Assembly (NCBI RefSeq): GCF_001424405.1
Contig: NZ_LMPS01000006.1
Span: 496,001 to 560,000 of the forward strand
Source: Dyadobacter sp. Leaf189
GTDB lineage: Bacteria; Bacteroidota; Bacteroidia; Cytophagales; Spirosomataceae
Length of the DNA: 64,000 nt
Direction: 5' to 3'
Positions 43,842-53,834 of this stretch are shown here, one piece after another; within the stretch, counting starts at the first letter, position 1; each line of letters starts with the position of its first letter. A model generated the notes under the pieces. It saw nothing but the letters and a program-made list of their open reading frames with translations, was not told the DNA's origin and ran no database searches. The translations under genes were made by a program, and so were the position numbers.

Positions 43842-45800
43842 ATGAGCAACCAGGACGGAAGAAAACGCGTGGTAATCACCAATGTTAGTCCCCAAGTTGA
43901 GGCTGGAAAATACCCGGCAAGACGTGCCATAGGTGAGAGCATTGATTTTTCGGCTGATGTGTTTGGTGACGGTCACGACGTGGTGGCTGCCGCTGTAATT
44001 TACAAGCACGAATCCGAAGAAAACTGGAATGAAGTCCTGATGCAATTCACCGGCAACGATCATTGGGAAGCAACCTGGTCTCCCGATAAAGAGGGCTTTT
44101 ATCAATATCAATTTACAGGTTGGATTGATCATTTTACTACCTGGAAAAAAGGGCTCGTCAAAAAATACGACGCACACCAGGATATAGCTGTTGAAATCAA
44201 AATCGGTATAGAATTGCTTGAAGAAGCGAGCGCTTTGGCTGACAGCCAGGATACCGCGGATTTTCAGCAATGGATTGCATTCTTTAACAACAGCACCGAC
44301 CATCAGGCGGCGGTGAACCTGGCGATCAGTGACGAGATTGCGGCTGCTATGTCGAAAATCAGGTATACGGATCGCATTACAGTCTTTCAAAAAACCTTCC
44401 AACTGGAAGTGGAGAGAAAGAAAGCCGCATTCAGCAGCTGGTATGAGCTTTTCCCAAGATCCGCATCACCGGAGCCTGAACGGCACGGTACATTCAAGGA
44501 TGTTACCAGGCTGCTTCCGAAAGTAGCCAAAATGGGTTTTGACACATTGTACTTCCCTCCTATCCACCCGATAGGCGAGATGAAAAGAAAAGGAAAAAAC
44601 AACTCGCTGGTACCTTCAGAAACAGATCCGGGATCGCCCTGGGCGATTGGCAACAGGCTGGGCGGCCACAAAGCCGTACATCCCGAGCTGGGCGAAATCG
44701 AGGATTTCGTTGAACTCGTTACAGAGGCAAAAAAGCTGGGGATTGAGGTCGCTATGGACATTGCATATCAATGCGCGCCTGATCATCCTTATGTGAAAGA
44801 ACATCCACAATGGTTTAAGTGGCGCCCTGACGGCACTGTGCAATATGCAGAAAACCCTCCCAAAAGGTATGAGGATATCCTTCCTTTCGATTTCGAAACG
44901 CAGGATTGGGAAAATCTCTGGCAGGAGCTGAAAAGCGTAATCGAGTTCTGGATAGAAAAAGGCGTGAATATATTCCGCATTGACAATCCGCATACAAAAG
45001 CATTCGGCTTCTGGGAATGGATGATCGGCGAAGTACGAAAGGAAAACCCGCAGATTATCTTTCTGGCAGAGGCATTTACACGTCCCCGCGTCATGGAGAG
45101 ATTGGCCAAAATCGGCTTCAATCAATCGTATACCTACTTCACCTGGCGGAACAGTAAATGGGAGATTGAGCAGTATCTGAATGAACTGACGAAAACAGAT
45201 CAGCAGTACTACTTCCGCCCTAATTTCTGGCCAAATACACCGGATATCCTCCCGCACCACCTGGTAGAAGGAGGCGAGAATGCGCATATCACGCGGTTTA
45301 TTCTGGCGGCTACCCTTTCTTCAAACTACGGTTTATACGGGCCTGTCTACGAATATGGTGTCAACACGCCGCATCCTGGTAAAGAGGAATATACCGATAA
45401 CGAGAAGTACGAGATCAAGCATTGGGACTGGGACAGATACAGCCGTACACGAGAAATTATCACGAGGGTTAATAAGATCAGGAAGGAGAATCCGGCGCTG
45501 CAAACTACCTGGAACATCAACTTCGCCGAAACCAGTAATGATATGGTTATCTGCTACACCAAAGCAGATCCGCTCAGTAACAACCTGCTGATCATTGCGG
45601 TGAACCTTGATTTCTTTAATACGCAGGGTGCGAACATCAAAGTACCCCTGCACAAACTGGGCATGCATTGGGAGCAAAGTTACCGTGTACGCGATATGCT
45701 GAGCGGTGAGCTTTACGATTGGCACGGAGAGTACAATTACGTGCAAATGAACCCTTACGAGATGCCGGCACACATTTTTAAAATCGAACCACTCAACTGA
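43842..45800 (+). CDS. glgE: Alpha-1,4-glucan:maltose-1-phosphate maltosyltransferase
   Basis: A 652-residue GH13 enzyme that adds maltosyl units from alpha-maltose-1-phosphate to linear alpha-glucan. The N-terminal domains are typical of GlgE (VVITNVSPQVEAGKYPARR, then HWEATWSPDKEGFYQYQFTGW, split between two domains). The catalytic barrel has the nucleophile Asp in FRIDNPHTKAFGFWEWM (about residue 382), acid/base Glu in FLAEAFTRP (about 409) and a third acidic residue near TPDILPHHL (about 466). The length matches known GlgE proteins. It is the first gene of a three-gene operon (8 bases before the TreS-maltokinase gene) whose other products make its substrate and branch its product. Confidence 0.95.
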   Translation: MSNQDGRKRVVITNVSPQVEAGKYPARRAIGESIDFSADVFGDGHDVVAAAVIYKHESEENWNEVLMQFTGNDHWEATWSPDKEGFYQYQFTGWIDHFTTWKKGLVKKYDAHQDIAVEIKIGIELLEEASALADSQDTADFQQWIAFFNNSTDHQAAVNLAISDEIAAAMSKIRYTDRITVFQKTFQLEVERKKAAFSSWYELFPRSASPEPERHGTFKDVTRLLPKVAKMGFDTLYFPPIHPIGEMKRKGKNNSLVPSETDPGSPWAIGNRLGGHKAVHPELGEIEDFVELVTEAKKLGIEVAMDIAYQCAPDHPYVKEHPQWFKWRPDGTVQYAENPPKRYEDILPFDFETQDWENLWQELKSVIEFWIEKGVNIFRIDNPHTKAFGFWEWMIGEVRKENPQIIFLAEAFTRPRVMERLAKIGFNQSYTYFTWRNSKWEIEQYLNELTKTDQQYYFRPNFWPNTPDILPHHLVEGGENAHITRFILAATLSSNYGLYGPVYEYGVNTPHPGKEEYTDNEKYEIKHWDWDRYSRTREIITRVNKIRKENPALQTTWNINFAETSNDMVICYTKADPLSNNLLIIAVNLDFFNTQGANIKVPLHKLGMHWEQSYRVRDMLSGELYDWHGEYNYVQMNPYEMPAHIFKIEPLN

Positions 45801-45807
45801 GACAACC

Positions 45808-48800
45808 ATGGAATATAAGAACGGAGTGCTTGAAAAAAACCTGCATTGGTATAAGGATGCAATCATTTACGAGCTGCACATCAAGGCATTTAAGGATGGA
45901 AACTGCGATGGTATTGGAGATTTCAAGGGCCTGATGGAACAGCTCGATTACTTACAGGATCTGGGCGTAACAGCAATCTGGCTGCTCCCATTTTACCCTT
46001 CACCTTTGCGGGATGATGGATATGATATTGCTGATTATTACAGCATTAATCCTTCCTATGGAGATCTTCATGAATTTAAAGCATTCCTGAAAGAGGCACA
46101 CAAACGTGGTCTAAAGGTTATCACTGAGCTGGTTATCAATCACACTTCGGATCAGCATCCATGGTTTCAACGGGCAAGAAAAGCGCCGAAAGGCTCCGAT
46201 CACCGAAACTTTTACGTCTGGACTGACGATCCGAAGCAATTCAAAGATGCGAGGATCATTTTTCAGGATTACGAGAAATCAAACTGGACGTGGGACAGCG
46301 AGGCAGAACAGTACTACTGGCACCGTTTCTTCCATCACCAGCCCGACCTGAACTATGACAGTCTGCAGGTTCAGGAAGAGATTTTCAAGATCATCAATTT
46401 CTGGTGTAAAATGGGTGTTGACGGCTTCCGTCTGGACGCGGTACCTTACCTGTTTGAACGCGATGGTACCAACTGCGAAAATCTGCCTGAAACACACGAA
46501 TACCTTAAAAAGCTTCGGAAGTATGTAGATGACCGTTATCCGGGCACCCTGCTGCTTGCGGAGGCGAATATGTGGCCGGAGGATTCTGCCGCGTACTTCG
46601 GCGACGGCGACGAATGCCAGATGAATTACCATTTCCCTATTATGCCGCGCATGTTTATGTCGCTGCAAATGGAGGACCGCTACCCTATTACCGATATTTT
46701 TGATCAGACACCGGCTATTCCGGATAACTGTCAATGGGGTATCTTCCTGAGAAACCACGATGAGCTAACTCTTGAAATGGTGACTGACGAAGAGCGGGAT
46801 TATATGTACAAGGTGTACGTAAAAGATCCCAAGGCGCGCATTAACCTCGGTATCCGTCACAGGTTAGCTCCATTGATGGAGAATAACCGGAAGAAAATAG
46901 AGTTGCTGAATTCGCTGCTATTTACCTTCCCGGGAACGCCCATTATCTATTATGGTGACGAGATCGGAATGGGAGATAATTTTTACCTGGGCGACCGCGA
47001 CGGTGTGAGAACACCTATGCAATGGAGCCCGGACCGGAATGCAGGATTTTCACAAGCAAACCCGCAGCGTCTTTATTTACCGACCATTCTGGACCCGCAA
47101 TACCATTACGAGGCTGTGAACGTGGAGCTGCAATCGCGCAACTCATCCTCACTGCTTTGGTGGATGAAGCGGGCGATCAGTACCCGGAAAAAGTACAAAG
47201 CATTCAGCCGCGGCGATATTCAATTCCTTAACTCGGAAAACTCGAAGGTACTGGCGTTTACGAGGACTTTCCAGGATGAGACGATGCTCGTGATTGCCAA
47301 TCTATCCCGCTTCCCGCAGCCTGTTGAGCTGGATCTTGACCAGTACAAGGGATTTCAGCCAGTCGAAATTTATAGTAAGAACAAATTTCCTTCTGTTAAG
47401 GATAATACACCATATTTCTTCACGCTGGAAGCTTATGCTTGTCAATGCTTTGTGTTACAGAAAACACATCCCGAACTCGACGAGGTACACGAACTTCCAT
47501 TATTGCAGCTTGACAAATGGAGTGACCTGATAGAACCAGAGGTGGTGGATATGCTGGAGAACACCTTCCTACCTTCATACCTAATGAAAATGAGGTGGTT
47601 TGGCGGTAAAGGAAAAGGTTTGGACAGCGTGAAGATCGTTTCACACGCAGTAATGCCGCTTGGAGATAATCCACCTGCTTACATTCTGCTGCTCGAAACG
47701 ACTTACCAGAACGATCTGCCGGAAATGTATCAGCTCCCGCTGGCATTTGGAAAAGAGCCTTTCTCCTACAAGGTGAAAGAGGATTGCCCACAGGCAGTTG
47801 TGGCCAGGATCGCGATAAAAGATGAAGAAGAAGGCGTGTTGTTTGACGCGATGTACGGTCTCGAAATGCAGCAGGCTTTGATCACCAACATGGCTACTAA
47901 TGAAAAGATCCACGCGAAAGACAGCGAGATCCTTTTCACTGGTAATGCAGGTCTGGCTGCGCACATTCAGGAAACCGAGCGCGTAAAGCCGCGTGTACTT
48001 TCGGGTGAACAAAGTAATACCTCTGTTACTTACGACGGGAAATACTTCTTCAAGCTTTACAGAAAAGTTGATCGCGCGATCAATCCTGATGTTGAGATAA
48101 CCCAGCACCTGACGCACAAGGCGCATTTCCCAAATATTCCGGCTTACGTCGGTGCCATTGAATGGAAGCATAGAAATGGCTCTATGATATTGGGTATGAT
48201 GCAGGAAATGGTCACCAATGCGACAGACGCCTGGGCTAATATGCTCGACAGACTGGATAGCTTCAATGAAAAGATCCTTTTAGGAGATGTAGTTGAGCTG
48301 CCGGAATTAAGGGGAACACTTACAGAGCCGGTTGGTTACGAAGATATCCCTGACGAGTTGAAGACGCTCCTTGATGTGCCCGTTGCAGAACAGGTTGCAT
48401 TGCTGGGAGTGAGAACAGCAGAAATGCATTTAGCGCTGGCTTCTGACAAATCTTCGGAAGATTTCAAGCCGGAAGAATTTTCTCTTCACTATCAGCGGTC
48501 GGTATATTCTTCGCTGCAATCGCTGGTGAGGGTAGCTTTTCAGAGCCTGAGCCGCAATGCGAAAAAACTATCGCCTGAGGTGAAAGAAGAGGCTGATAAG
48601 GTTTTGCAGATGAAAGACGAAATTCTGGCAGAACTTAAAAAGGTGTACTCGCACAAGATAGATACTTCTAAGATCAGGATTCATGGTGACTATCACCTTG
48701 GTCAGGTACTGTTTACAGGAAAGGATTTTGTCATTCTTGATTTTGAGGGTGAACCTGCCAGAAGCTATAGTGAACGCCGGTTGAAACGCTCGGCATTGAG

Positions 48801-49143
48801 AGACGTCGCCGGCATGTTACGGTCTTTCCATTACGCAGCTTATGGTAGCCTCTTCCTGGATAATCAGATCAGAAAAGAAGATATTGGAAAATTGATCCCG
48901 TACGTGGAACAATGGTACCATTACATGAGCGGCTTTTTCATGAAGGCATATCTTGAAACGGTAAAAACAAATCCGATCATACCTTCGAGCAAGCAGGACC
49001 TGGACATTCTGTTACAGACTTTCCTGTTGCAAAAGGCGATTTACGAGCTCAATTATGAAGTTAACAACCGGCCATCGTGGGTAATGGTACCTCTGAGAGG
49101 AATCAAATCCATATTGAAAAAAAATGACCCGGCGATTGTATAA
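45808..49143 (+). CDS. treS: Trehalose synthase fused to maltokinase
   Basis: A 1111-residue bifunctional protein. Residues about 1-560 are TreS (GH13), interconverting trehalose and maltose: WYKDAIIYELHIKAF, Asp in VDGFRLDAVPYL (about 207), Glu in LLLAEANMWPED (about 251) and Asp in FLRNHDELTLEM (about 317). Residues about 580-1111 are a maltokinase (Pep2/Mak) with a Gly/Trp-rich start (LMKMRWFGGKGKG), catalytic Asp in IRIHGDYHLGQVLF (about 960) and metal-binding Asp in VILDFEGEPARSY (about 978). The kinase makes maltose-1-phosphate with ATP for GlgE. The fusion passes maltose directly between the two activities. The ORF end overlaps the possible earliest GlgB start by 20 bases. Confidence 0.95.
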   Translation: MEYKNGVLEKNLHWYKDAIIYELHIKAFKDGNCDGIGDFKGLMEQLDYLQDLGVTAIWLLPFYPSPLRDDGYDIADYYSINPSYGDLHEFKAFLKEAHKRGLKVITELVINHTSDQHPWFQRARKAPKGSDHRNFYVWTDDPKQFKDARIIFQDYEKSNWTWDSEAEQYYWHRFFHHQPDLNYDSLQVQEEIFKIINFWCKMGVDGFRLDAVPYLFERDGTNCENLPETHEYLKKLRKYVDDRYPGTLLLAEANMWPEDSAAYFGDGDECQMNYHFPIMPRMFMSLQMEDRYPITDIFDQTPAIPDNCQWGIFLRNHDELTLEMVTDEERDYMYKVYVKDPKARINLGIRHRLAPLMENNRKKIELLNSLLFTFPGTPIIYYGDEIGMGDNFYLGDRDGVRTPMQWSPDRNAGFSQANPQRLYLPTILDPQYHYEAVNVELQSRNSSSLLWWMKRAISTRKKYKAFSRGDIQFLNSENSKVLAFTRTFQDETMLVIANLSRFPQPVELDLDQYKGFQPVEIYSKNKFPSVKDNTPYFFTLEAYACQCFVLQKTHPELDEVHELPLLQLDKWSDLIEPEVVDMLENTFLPSYLMKMRWFGGKGKGLDSVKIVSHAVMPLGDNPPAYILLLETTYQNDLPEMYQLPLAFGKEPFSYKVKEDCPQAVVARIAIKDEEEGVLFDAMYGLEMQQALITNMATNEKIHAKDSEILFTGNAGLAAHIQETERVKPRVLSGEQSNTSVTYDGKYFFKLYRKVDRAINPDVEITQHLTHKAHFPNIPAYVGAIEWKHRNGSMILGMMQEMVTNATDAWANMLDRLDSFNEKILLGDVVELPELRGTLTEPVGYEDIPDELKTLLDVPVAEQVALLGVRTAEMHLALASDKSSEDFKPEEFSLHYQRSVYSSLQSLVRVAFQSLSRNAKKLSPEVKEEADKVLQMKDEILAELKKVYSHKIDTSKIRIHGDYHLGQVLFTGKDFVILDFEGEPARSYSERRLKRSALRDVAGMLRSFHYAAYGSLFLDNQIRKEDIGKLIPYVEQWYHYMSGFFMKAYLETVKTNPIIPSSKQDLDILLQTFLLQKAIYELNYEVNNRPSWVMVPLRGIKSILKKNDPAIV

Positions 49144-49153
49144 ACAAGCAAAT

Positions 49154-51085
49154 ATGACTGATCTTCAAAGTACCTCGTTTGCAAGAATATCCGACTTCGA
49201 CATTGACATGTTTAAGGGCGGTACGCATTATCACGCTTACAACAAACTAGGCTCACATATCGCAGAAGTAGATGGACAAACCGGAACCTATTTCGCTGTT
49301 TGGGCTCCAAATGCGAGAGAGGTTTCGGTTATCGGAAATTTCAACGGCTGGAACAGGACAAATAATCCTCTGAATGTCAGAAACGACGGTTCTGGCGTTT
49401 GGGAGGGATTTGTGCCAGGGATAGGCAATGGAGAGTATTATAAATACTTCATTGTCTCGCATTCGGGTTACCAGGTTGAAAAAGGCGATCCTTATGCGTA
49501 TCACTGGGAAACGCCTCCGAGCACTGCCTCCATTGTGTGGGATTTGTCCTATCAATGGAGTGATGACAATTGGATGCAGGAAAGAAAAGCCTCTTCTCCA
49601 TTGGAAAAGCCTATTTCCATTTATGAAGTACACATGGGCTCGTGGCGGCGGGTGCACGAGGAAGAAGGTCGTTTCATGACCTATCGCGAACTGGCGGCCG
49701 AACTTCCTGAGTATTGCAGCTATATGGGTTTCACACACGTGGAGTTCATGCCGGTGATGGAACATCCTTTTTACGGTTCCTGGGGATACCAGCTGACGGG
49801 CTATTTTGCGCCGTCAAGCAGATACGGGACGCCACAGGATTTTATGTTTCTTATCGATGCGCTTCACCAGGCTGGTATCGGCGTAATCCTCGACTGGGTA
49901 CCATCTCACTTCCCTACTGACGAGCACGGACTTGGCTACTTTGACGGAACCCACCTGTACGAACATGCAGATCCAAAGAAAGGATTTCACCCTGACTGGA
50001 AGAGCTTTATCTTCAATTACGGAAGAAATGAAGTCCGGGCTTTTTTAATCTCCAACGCCATTTACTGGCTCGATAAATTTCACATTGATGCGCTGCGCGT
50101 TGATGCAGTTGCCTCTATGCTATACCTGGACTATTCCCGCAATGAAGGCGAGTGGATCCCAAATCAATATGGCGGAAGGGAGAACCTGGAAGCGATTGAT
50201 TTCATCAGAGAGTTCAACTCGGCAGTACACCAGTATTATCCTGACGTATTTACTGTTGCAGAAGAATCAACTGCGTGGCCGGGAGTGACACAGCCTGCCC
50301 AAAACGGCGGACTGGGTTTTGACATGAAGTGGATGATGGGTTGGATGCATGATACCTTATCTTACTTCCAAAAAGACCCGGTATACCGACCTTTTCACCA
50401 GGGACAGCTGGCTTTTAGCATGCACTATGCATTTTCGGAGAAATTTACTTTGCCGCTCTCGCACGACGAGGTTGTGTATGGTAAATATTCGCTGATTAAT
50501 AAAATGCCTGGTGATCAGTGGCAGCAATTCGCTAACCTGCGGCTTCTGTATGGTTACATGTTCGGTCATCCCGGCGCGAAGCTGATTTTTATGGGCGGAG
50601 ACTTCGCGCAACGTCACGAGTGGCGCCACGATTTCAGTCTGGATTGGGATGAGAATTTAAATCCGTCACATCAGGGAATTCAGTTGGTGCTCAAAGATTT
50701 GAATGCATTGTACCAGTCAGAACCGGCATTGTACGAGAAGAACTTTTCAAGTGAAGGTTTTGAATGGATAGATAATCAGGATAGCACAAACAGCGTGTTG
50801 AGCTGGATCAGGAAAGGCAATACACCAAGGGAAGAGCTGATTTTTATCGGAAACTTCACCCCGGTTGTCCGCACCAATTACCGGGTTGGTGTACCAAAAC
50901 CAGGCTACTACAAAGAGCTTTTCAATACGGATAACCTGAAATATGGCGGCTCAGACCTGCTTTGCGGAGAAGAATTAGAAAGCTACCCAATTCCGAAACA
51001 CGGAAAAATGCATTCCATTCCAATGACACTTCCACCGCTAGCCATCGTTGTATTAAAATATGACCGTGGATTTGAGTGGTTGTAA
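49154..51085 (+). CDS. glgB: 1,4-alpha-glucan branching enzyme
   Basis: A 643-residue GH13 branching enzyme that cuts alpha-1,4 chains and rejoins them by alpha-1,6 links. The N-terminal CBM48 region is at about 20-115 (GTYFAVWAPNAREVSVIGNF). Catalytic residues are Asp in ALRVDAVASMLYLDY (about 316), Glu in FTVAEESTAWPG (about 370) and Asp in LPLSHDEVVYGK (about 437). A C-terminal beta domain follows. An ATG at 49124, inside the TreS gene, gives 10 extra residues; the ATG at 49154, 10 bases after the TreS stop, is preferred because the extra residues do not resemble the family. It completes the glgE-treS/mak-glgB operon, which ends at the hairpin at 51121. Confidence 0.95.
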   Translation: MTDLQSTSFARISDFDIDMFKGGTHYHAYNKLGSHIAEVDGQTGTYFAVWAPNAREVSVIGNFNGWNRTNNPLNVRNDGSGVWEGFVPGIGNGEYYKYFIVSHSGYQVEKGDPYAYHWETPPSTASIVWDLSYQWSDDNWMQERKASSPLEKPISIYEVHMGSWRRVHEEEGRFMTYRELAAELPEYCSYMGFTHVEFMPVMEHPFYGSWGYQLTGYFAPSSRYGTPQDFMFLIDALHQAGIGVILDWVPSHFPTDEHGLGYFDGTHLYEHADPKKGFHPDWKSFIFNYGRNEVRAFLISNAIYWLDKFHIDALRVDAVASMLYLDYSRNEGEWIPNQYGGRENLEAIDFIREFNSAVHQYYPDVFTVAEESTAWPGVTQPAQNGGLGFDMKWMMGWMHDTLSYFQKDPVYRPFHQGQLAFSMHYAFSEKFTLPLSHDEVVYGKYSLINKMPGDQWQQFANLRLLYGYMFGHPGAKLIFMGGDFAQRHEWRHDFSLDWDENLNPSHQGIQLVLKDLNALYQSEPALYEKNFSSEGFEWIDNQDSTNSVLSWIRKGNTPREELIFIGNFTPVVRTNYRVGVPKPGYYKELFNTDNLKYGGSDLLCGEELESYPIPKHGKMHSIPMTLPPLAIVVLKYDRGFEWL

Positions 51086-51120
51086 TTAGCGGAAATACAA
51101 TTAGACGATTGTAATTAGAT

Positions 51121-51148
51121 AAGGCTACCTCTTTATTGAGGTAGCCTT
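51121..51148. terminator. Intrinsic terminator after glgB
   Basis: A perfect 11-base stem (AAGGCTACCTC at 51121-51131, GAGGTAGCCTT at 51138-51148) has a six-base loop. It lies 35 bases after the glgB stop and about 110 bases after the end of the convergent secreted-protein gene at 51259. Weak A and T flanks on both sides allow it to act in both directions. Confidence 0.82.
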
Positions 51149-51258
51149 AATATGTACTACTCACACACTATTGAGTTTAAAATAGAAACTCATGTATTCT
51201 CATTTGAGCACAACGTCATACTATAAATAATTAAAAGCTTTATTGTCTAAGATCATAA

Positions 51259-52545
51259 CTAGTTGGTCGAAACACTTGTGATAACGGTGTTGTTACTAGA
51301 ATCATTTTCACCACTTGCACCACCTGCGATCACAGCTGTTATGTTTTGAGTTAATCCTTTTCCAACTCCTGTCTTCCTTTTCATTGTAAAACCAATTACG
51401 GAACTGTTTGATGCCGGAATAAGTGAGTTGCGGATGGCCGTAATGAAGTTGACGTTCTCAGAAAATATCCAGTTTGAGTTTTCGTTAGCTTTCCCTCCAA
51501 AAACATTTGAAACACCACTTTGCGTCGGATAGGTAATCTCAAATCCACCAGGCTTGCTAATTTTGACAATCGTGGCTGTATCTGTACTTGCGCCTTTCAC
51601 CTCAAACACATTCACTACAAAGTCACGACTCTGCCCCTGGGAGAAACTTAGTCCATTAATATCCAGAGATGGCGAGAGATCAAAACATCCAGGCTCTACG
51701 GTTACTTTCGCTGTTGAATTGTCGGTGTTATAACATTGTAGTACATCATGATATTTGAATGCGTAGTACGTTCCGGGTTCAGCCGCGTTCGGCTGGTTGT
51801 ATTTTTCTCCCGTGTGCGTCGCATTTTTGAACCAAACGATCGAGACGGTCGCTCCCGCATTACCCTGCACCAGCGATGTCAGATCGGCACCTTTGGCACA
51901 TTTAGTTTTCATAGTAATAGCACTTAAACTAACCTGATCTGTTCCCGCCAGACACTCTGTAAGCGCATTGAATCCTATGTCCAGGTTTACAAAGCCGCTA
52001 GCACCGATCGCAGAAAAGGTAAGTCTGACGTTCGAACTGGGCGGCGTAAATTTTAGCACTTTGGTGACCCATGTACTTGTGTTTAGTCCCGCTATATAAG
52101 TAACGCTTTGATCTATAAAGGGTGTGGGAATACCGTTAGATACAGTAGCTAACTCCACCTTTCCCGACTCTGCATAACCCGCATCACCAGCCCTTTTGCT
52201 GGACATAATACTGTATTTAAGATAATATGTCTTATTAGCAGTCAGGCCAGTCAGGTTAGTATGACAAACAGCTGGTTGATTTGGCTGGGGCTGAGCGGTC
52301 AAGAATGAACCAAGATATGATGGTGCCGGACCATCTGGCGCCGGCGACCAGGATTGATCTAATAAACCTGCATAGTATCGCTCGTTCGAAACACTAAAAG
52401 AGATAGCAGCAGCATCATTAGTCCATCCATTTGATGGCATGCAATATTGACAAGTAGTACCTGTCGAAGTTGGCTTGATCTCCTGTGCAGAAGCTTTGAG
52501 CAAAATCAGGAGCTGTACAATTATAAAAAAGAACTTAGTTTTCAT
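51259..52545 (-). CDS. Secreted protein of unknown function, paralogue of 53835 gene
   Basis: A 428-residue protein with a clean signal peptide (about residues 1-20, LLILLKASAQ). I recognise no enzyme family. A cysteine pair lies just after the signal (CQYC), and an N-terminal beta-sandwich follows, resembling surface-bound lectin-like domains (YLKYSIMSS, FVNLDIGFN). The C-terminal about 140 residues are closely shared with the protein at 53835: both have QSRDFVVNVFEV or a near copy, KPGGFEITYPTQSGVS, WIFSENVNFIT and the final ITSVSTN. This C-terminal block resembles repeated adhesin-type domains (DUF11-like). No type A T9SS tail is present. It is A+T rich relative to the glucan genes. Confidence 0.75.
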   Translation of the reverse strand: MKTKFFFIIVQLLILLKASAQEIKPTSTGTTCQYCMPSNGWTNDAAAISFSVSNERYYAGLLDQSWSPAPDGPAPSYLGSFLTAQPQPNQPAVCHTNLTGLTANKTYYLKYSIMSSKRAGDAGYAESGKVELATVSNGIPTPFIDQSVTYIAGLNTSTWVTKVLKFTPPSSNVRLTFSAIGASGFVNLDIGFNALTECLAGTDQVSLSAITMKTKCAKGADLTSLVQGNAGATVSIVWFKNATHTGEKYNQPNAAEPGTYYAFKYHDVLQCYNTDNSTAKVTVEPGCFDLSPSLDINGLSFSQGQSRDFVVNVFEVKGASTDTATIVKISKPGGFEITYPTQSGVSNVFGGKANENSNWIFSENVNFITAIRNSLIPASNSSVIGFTMKRKTGVGKGLTQNITAVIAGGASGENDSSNNTVITSVSTN

Positions 52546-52641
52546 AACGGAATTTTAGTGAGCAAACCAAAATGGTTTGATGTTAAAGGAAATTAGCGGA
52601 GGGTTAACGCTTATTCCGAATTGCCTGAGCAATCTACAAAG

Positions 52642-52668
52642 GGGCTGCTCCACACACCAGAGCAGCCC
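52642..52668 (-). terminator. Terminator after the T9SS-sorted protein gene
   Basis: A perfect 9-base stem (GGGCTGCTC at 52642-52650, GAGCAGCCC at 52660-52668) has a nine-base loop. Read on the minus strand it lies about 20 bases after the stop of the 52688 gene and is followed by CTTTGT. It probably makes the neighbouring secreted-protein genes separate transcripts. Confidence 0.7.
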
Positions 52669-52687
52669 TCTGCAAAACACAAGCAAA

Positions 52688-53719
52688 CTACTTCACAACA
52701 AGAATTTTGGAGCTTGTTTCATCTCCGTTTACACCTTTAACGCGCACAACATAAGCACCTGCGTGCAAGTGGCGAACCTTAATGGTCTTCTTTGGACTCG
52801 CACCAGAGTTGTACACTTCTTTCCCGTTCAAATCAAACATTTGAACGCTTGAAACACTTGCTAAATCTGGTATATCCAAGATCAGCTCGTCTGAAACAGG
52901 ATTGGGATACAAGGACATCGGCGTTCCCTCAAAATTTATATTACGTATGCTACTATACGCGCTGGTACCATCTTTGTCAATCATGTGTAACCGATACAGA
53001 TTTTCCCCGGAGAATGGCGCCTTGTCGACAGCATGGTAAGTGTAAGAATCTTTGCTTTCTCCAAGAGCCTGGACGGTCTCGAAAGTCTTCCAGTTTTTAC
53101 CATCGCTACTCTTCTGGACATCGAACCTCTCGCTGTTCACTTCCTCAGATGTTACCCAGCTTAACTGAGCCGCTGCGCCTTCCTTGGTTACTTTGAATTC
53201 CTGTAACTTGACCGGAAGGTTGATCTCGACGGGCATCACTGCAACACTGTTGTCATTGGCTGGATTATTACCCACCGGCGGCGGCCCTTGAAATCCAAGG
53301 GTACAAGTGATTGGGCCTGTTCCCACTTCTTCTGCAAACACCTTAATATCAAATTCAAAGCACTCAAACTGCGGTAGCGTTGTTGTATTCAATAAGACGA
53401 TCGTGTGATCGCTAGGTTCATTGACTAATGAAAATATGCTGAAATTGCTAACTGGAGTTCCATCGGTATTCAGTGCTTCAATAACAGTCAAATTATCCGG
53501 AAAACTGATTAATGGACGCAACTTGTTTGCTGGTGCCGATACCGGGGTTGGATTATTGTTGCAAATAGAAACCCTAAGGAATCCAAATGTATGATTGAAC
53601 AATGGGAAAGTCTGTGGAGTGATGTTAACTGACACATCCTGGGCTTGTAAGCACCCTCCATTTCCGAGAAGCCAGATAAACATTCCCCATGGTAAAAGTC
53701 TCTTCATTTTTGTTTTCAT
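52688..53719 (-). CDS. Secreted protein with type A T9SS sorting domain
   Basis: A 343-residue protein. A signal peptide covers about residues 1-27 (the first ATG or the fifth-codon ATG could be the start). The middle has a beta-rich region without a recognised family (about 30-165). Next comes a segment common in Bacteroidota surface proteins (LPVKLQEFKVTKEGAAAQLSW, then VNSERFDVQKSSDGKNWKTF, about 170-235). The last about 75 residues are a type A sorting domain (SLYPNPVSDELILDIP, ending SSKILVVK). The protein should be carried across the outer membrane by T9SS and attached to the surface. It lies between two paralogous secreted-protein genes on the same strand. Confidence 0.84.
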   Translation of the reverse strand: MKTKMKRLLPWGMFIWLLGNGGCLQAQDVSVNITPQTFPLFNHTFGFLRVSICNNNPTPVSAPANKLRPLISFPDNLTVIEALNTDGTPVSNFSIFSLVNEPSDHTIVLLNTTTLPQFECFEFDIKVFAEEVGTGPITCTLGFQGPPPVGNNPANDNSVAVMPVEINLPVKLQEFKVTKEGAAAQLSWVTSEEVNSERFDVQKSSDGKNWKTFETVQALGESKDSYTYHAVDKAPFSGENLYRLHMIDKDGTSAYSSIRNINFEGTPMSLYPNPVSDELILDIPDLASVSSVQMFDLNGKEVYNSGASPKKTIKVRHLHAGAYVVRVKGVNGDETSSKILVVK

Positions 53720-53793
53720 TTGATTGTGATTTGATAGTTAATATTTTGGGAAGCGAGATTACGACTTGCTAGCATTGCACATGCTATTGAATG

Positions 53794-53826
53794 GATAGCC
53801 TTGTAGTGTTTGCTGACAAGACTATC
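53794..53826 (-). terminator. Possible terminator after the 53835 gene
   Basis: An 11-base stem with one mismatch (GATAGCCTTGT at 53794-53804 against ACAAGACTATC at 53816-53826) lies just after the stop of the minus-strand gene at 53835. There is no T run on either side, so its function as a terminator is uncertain. Confidence 0.4.
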
Positions 53827-53834
53827 CTCTCTAA

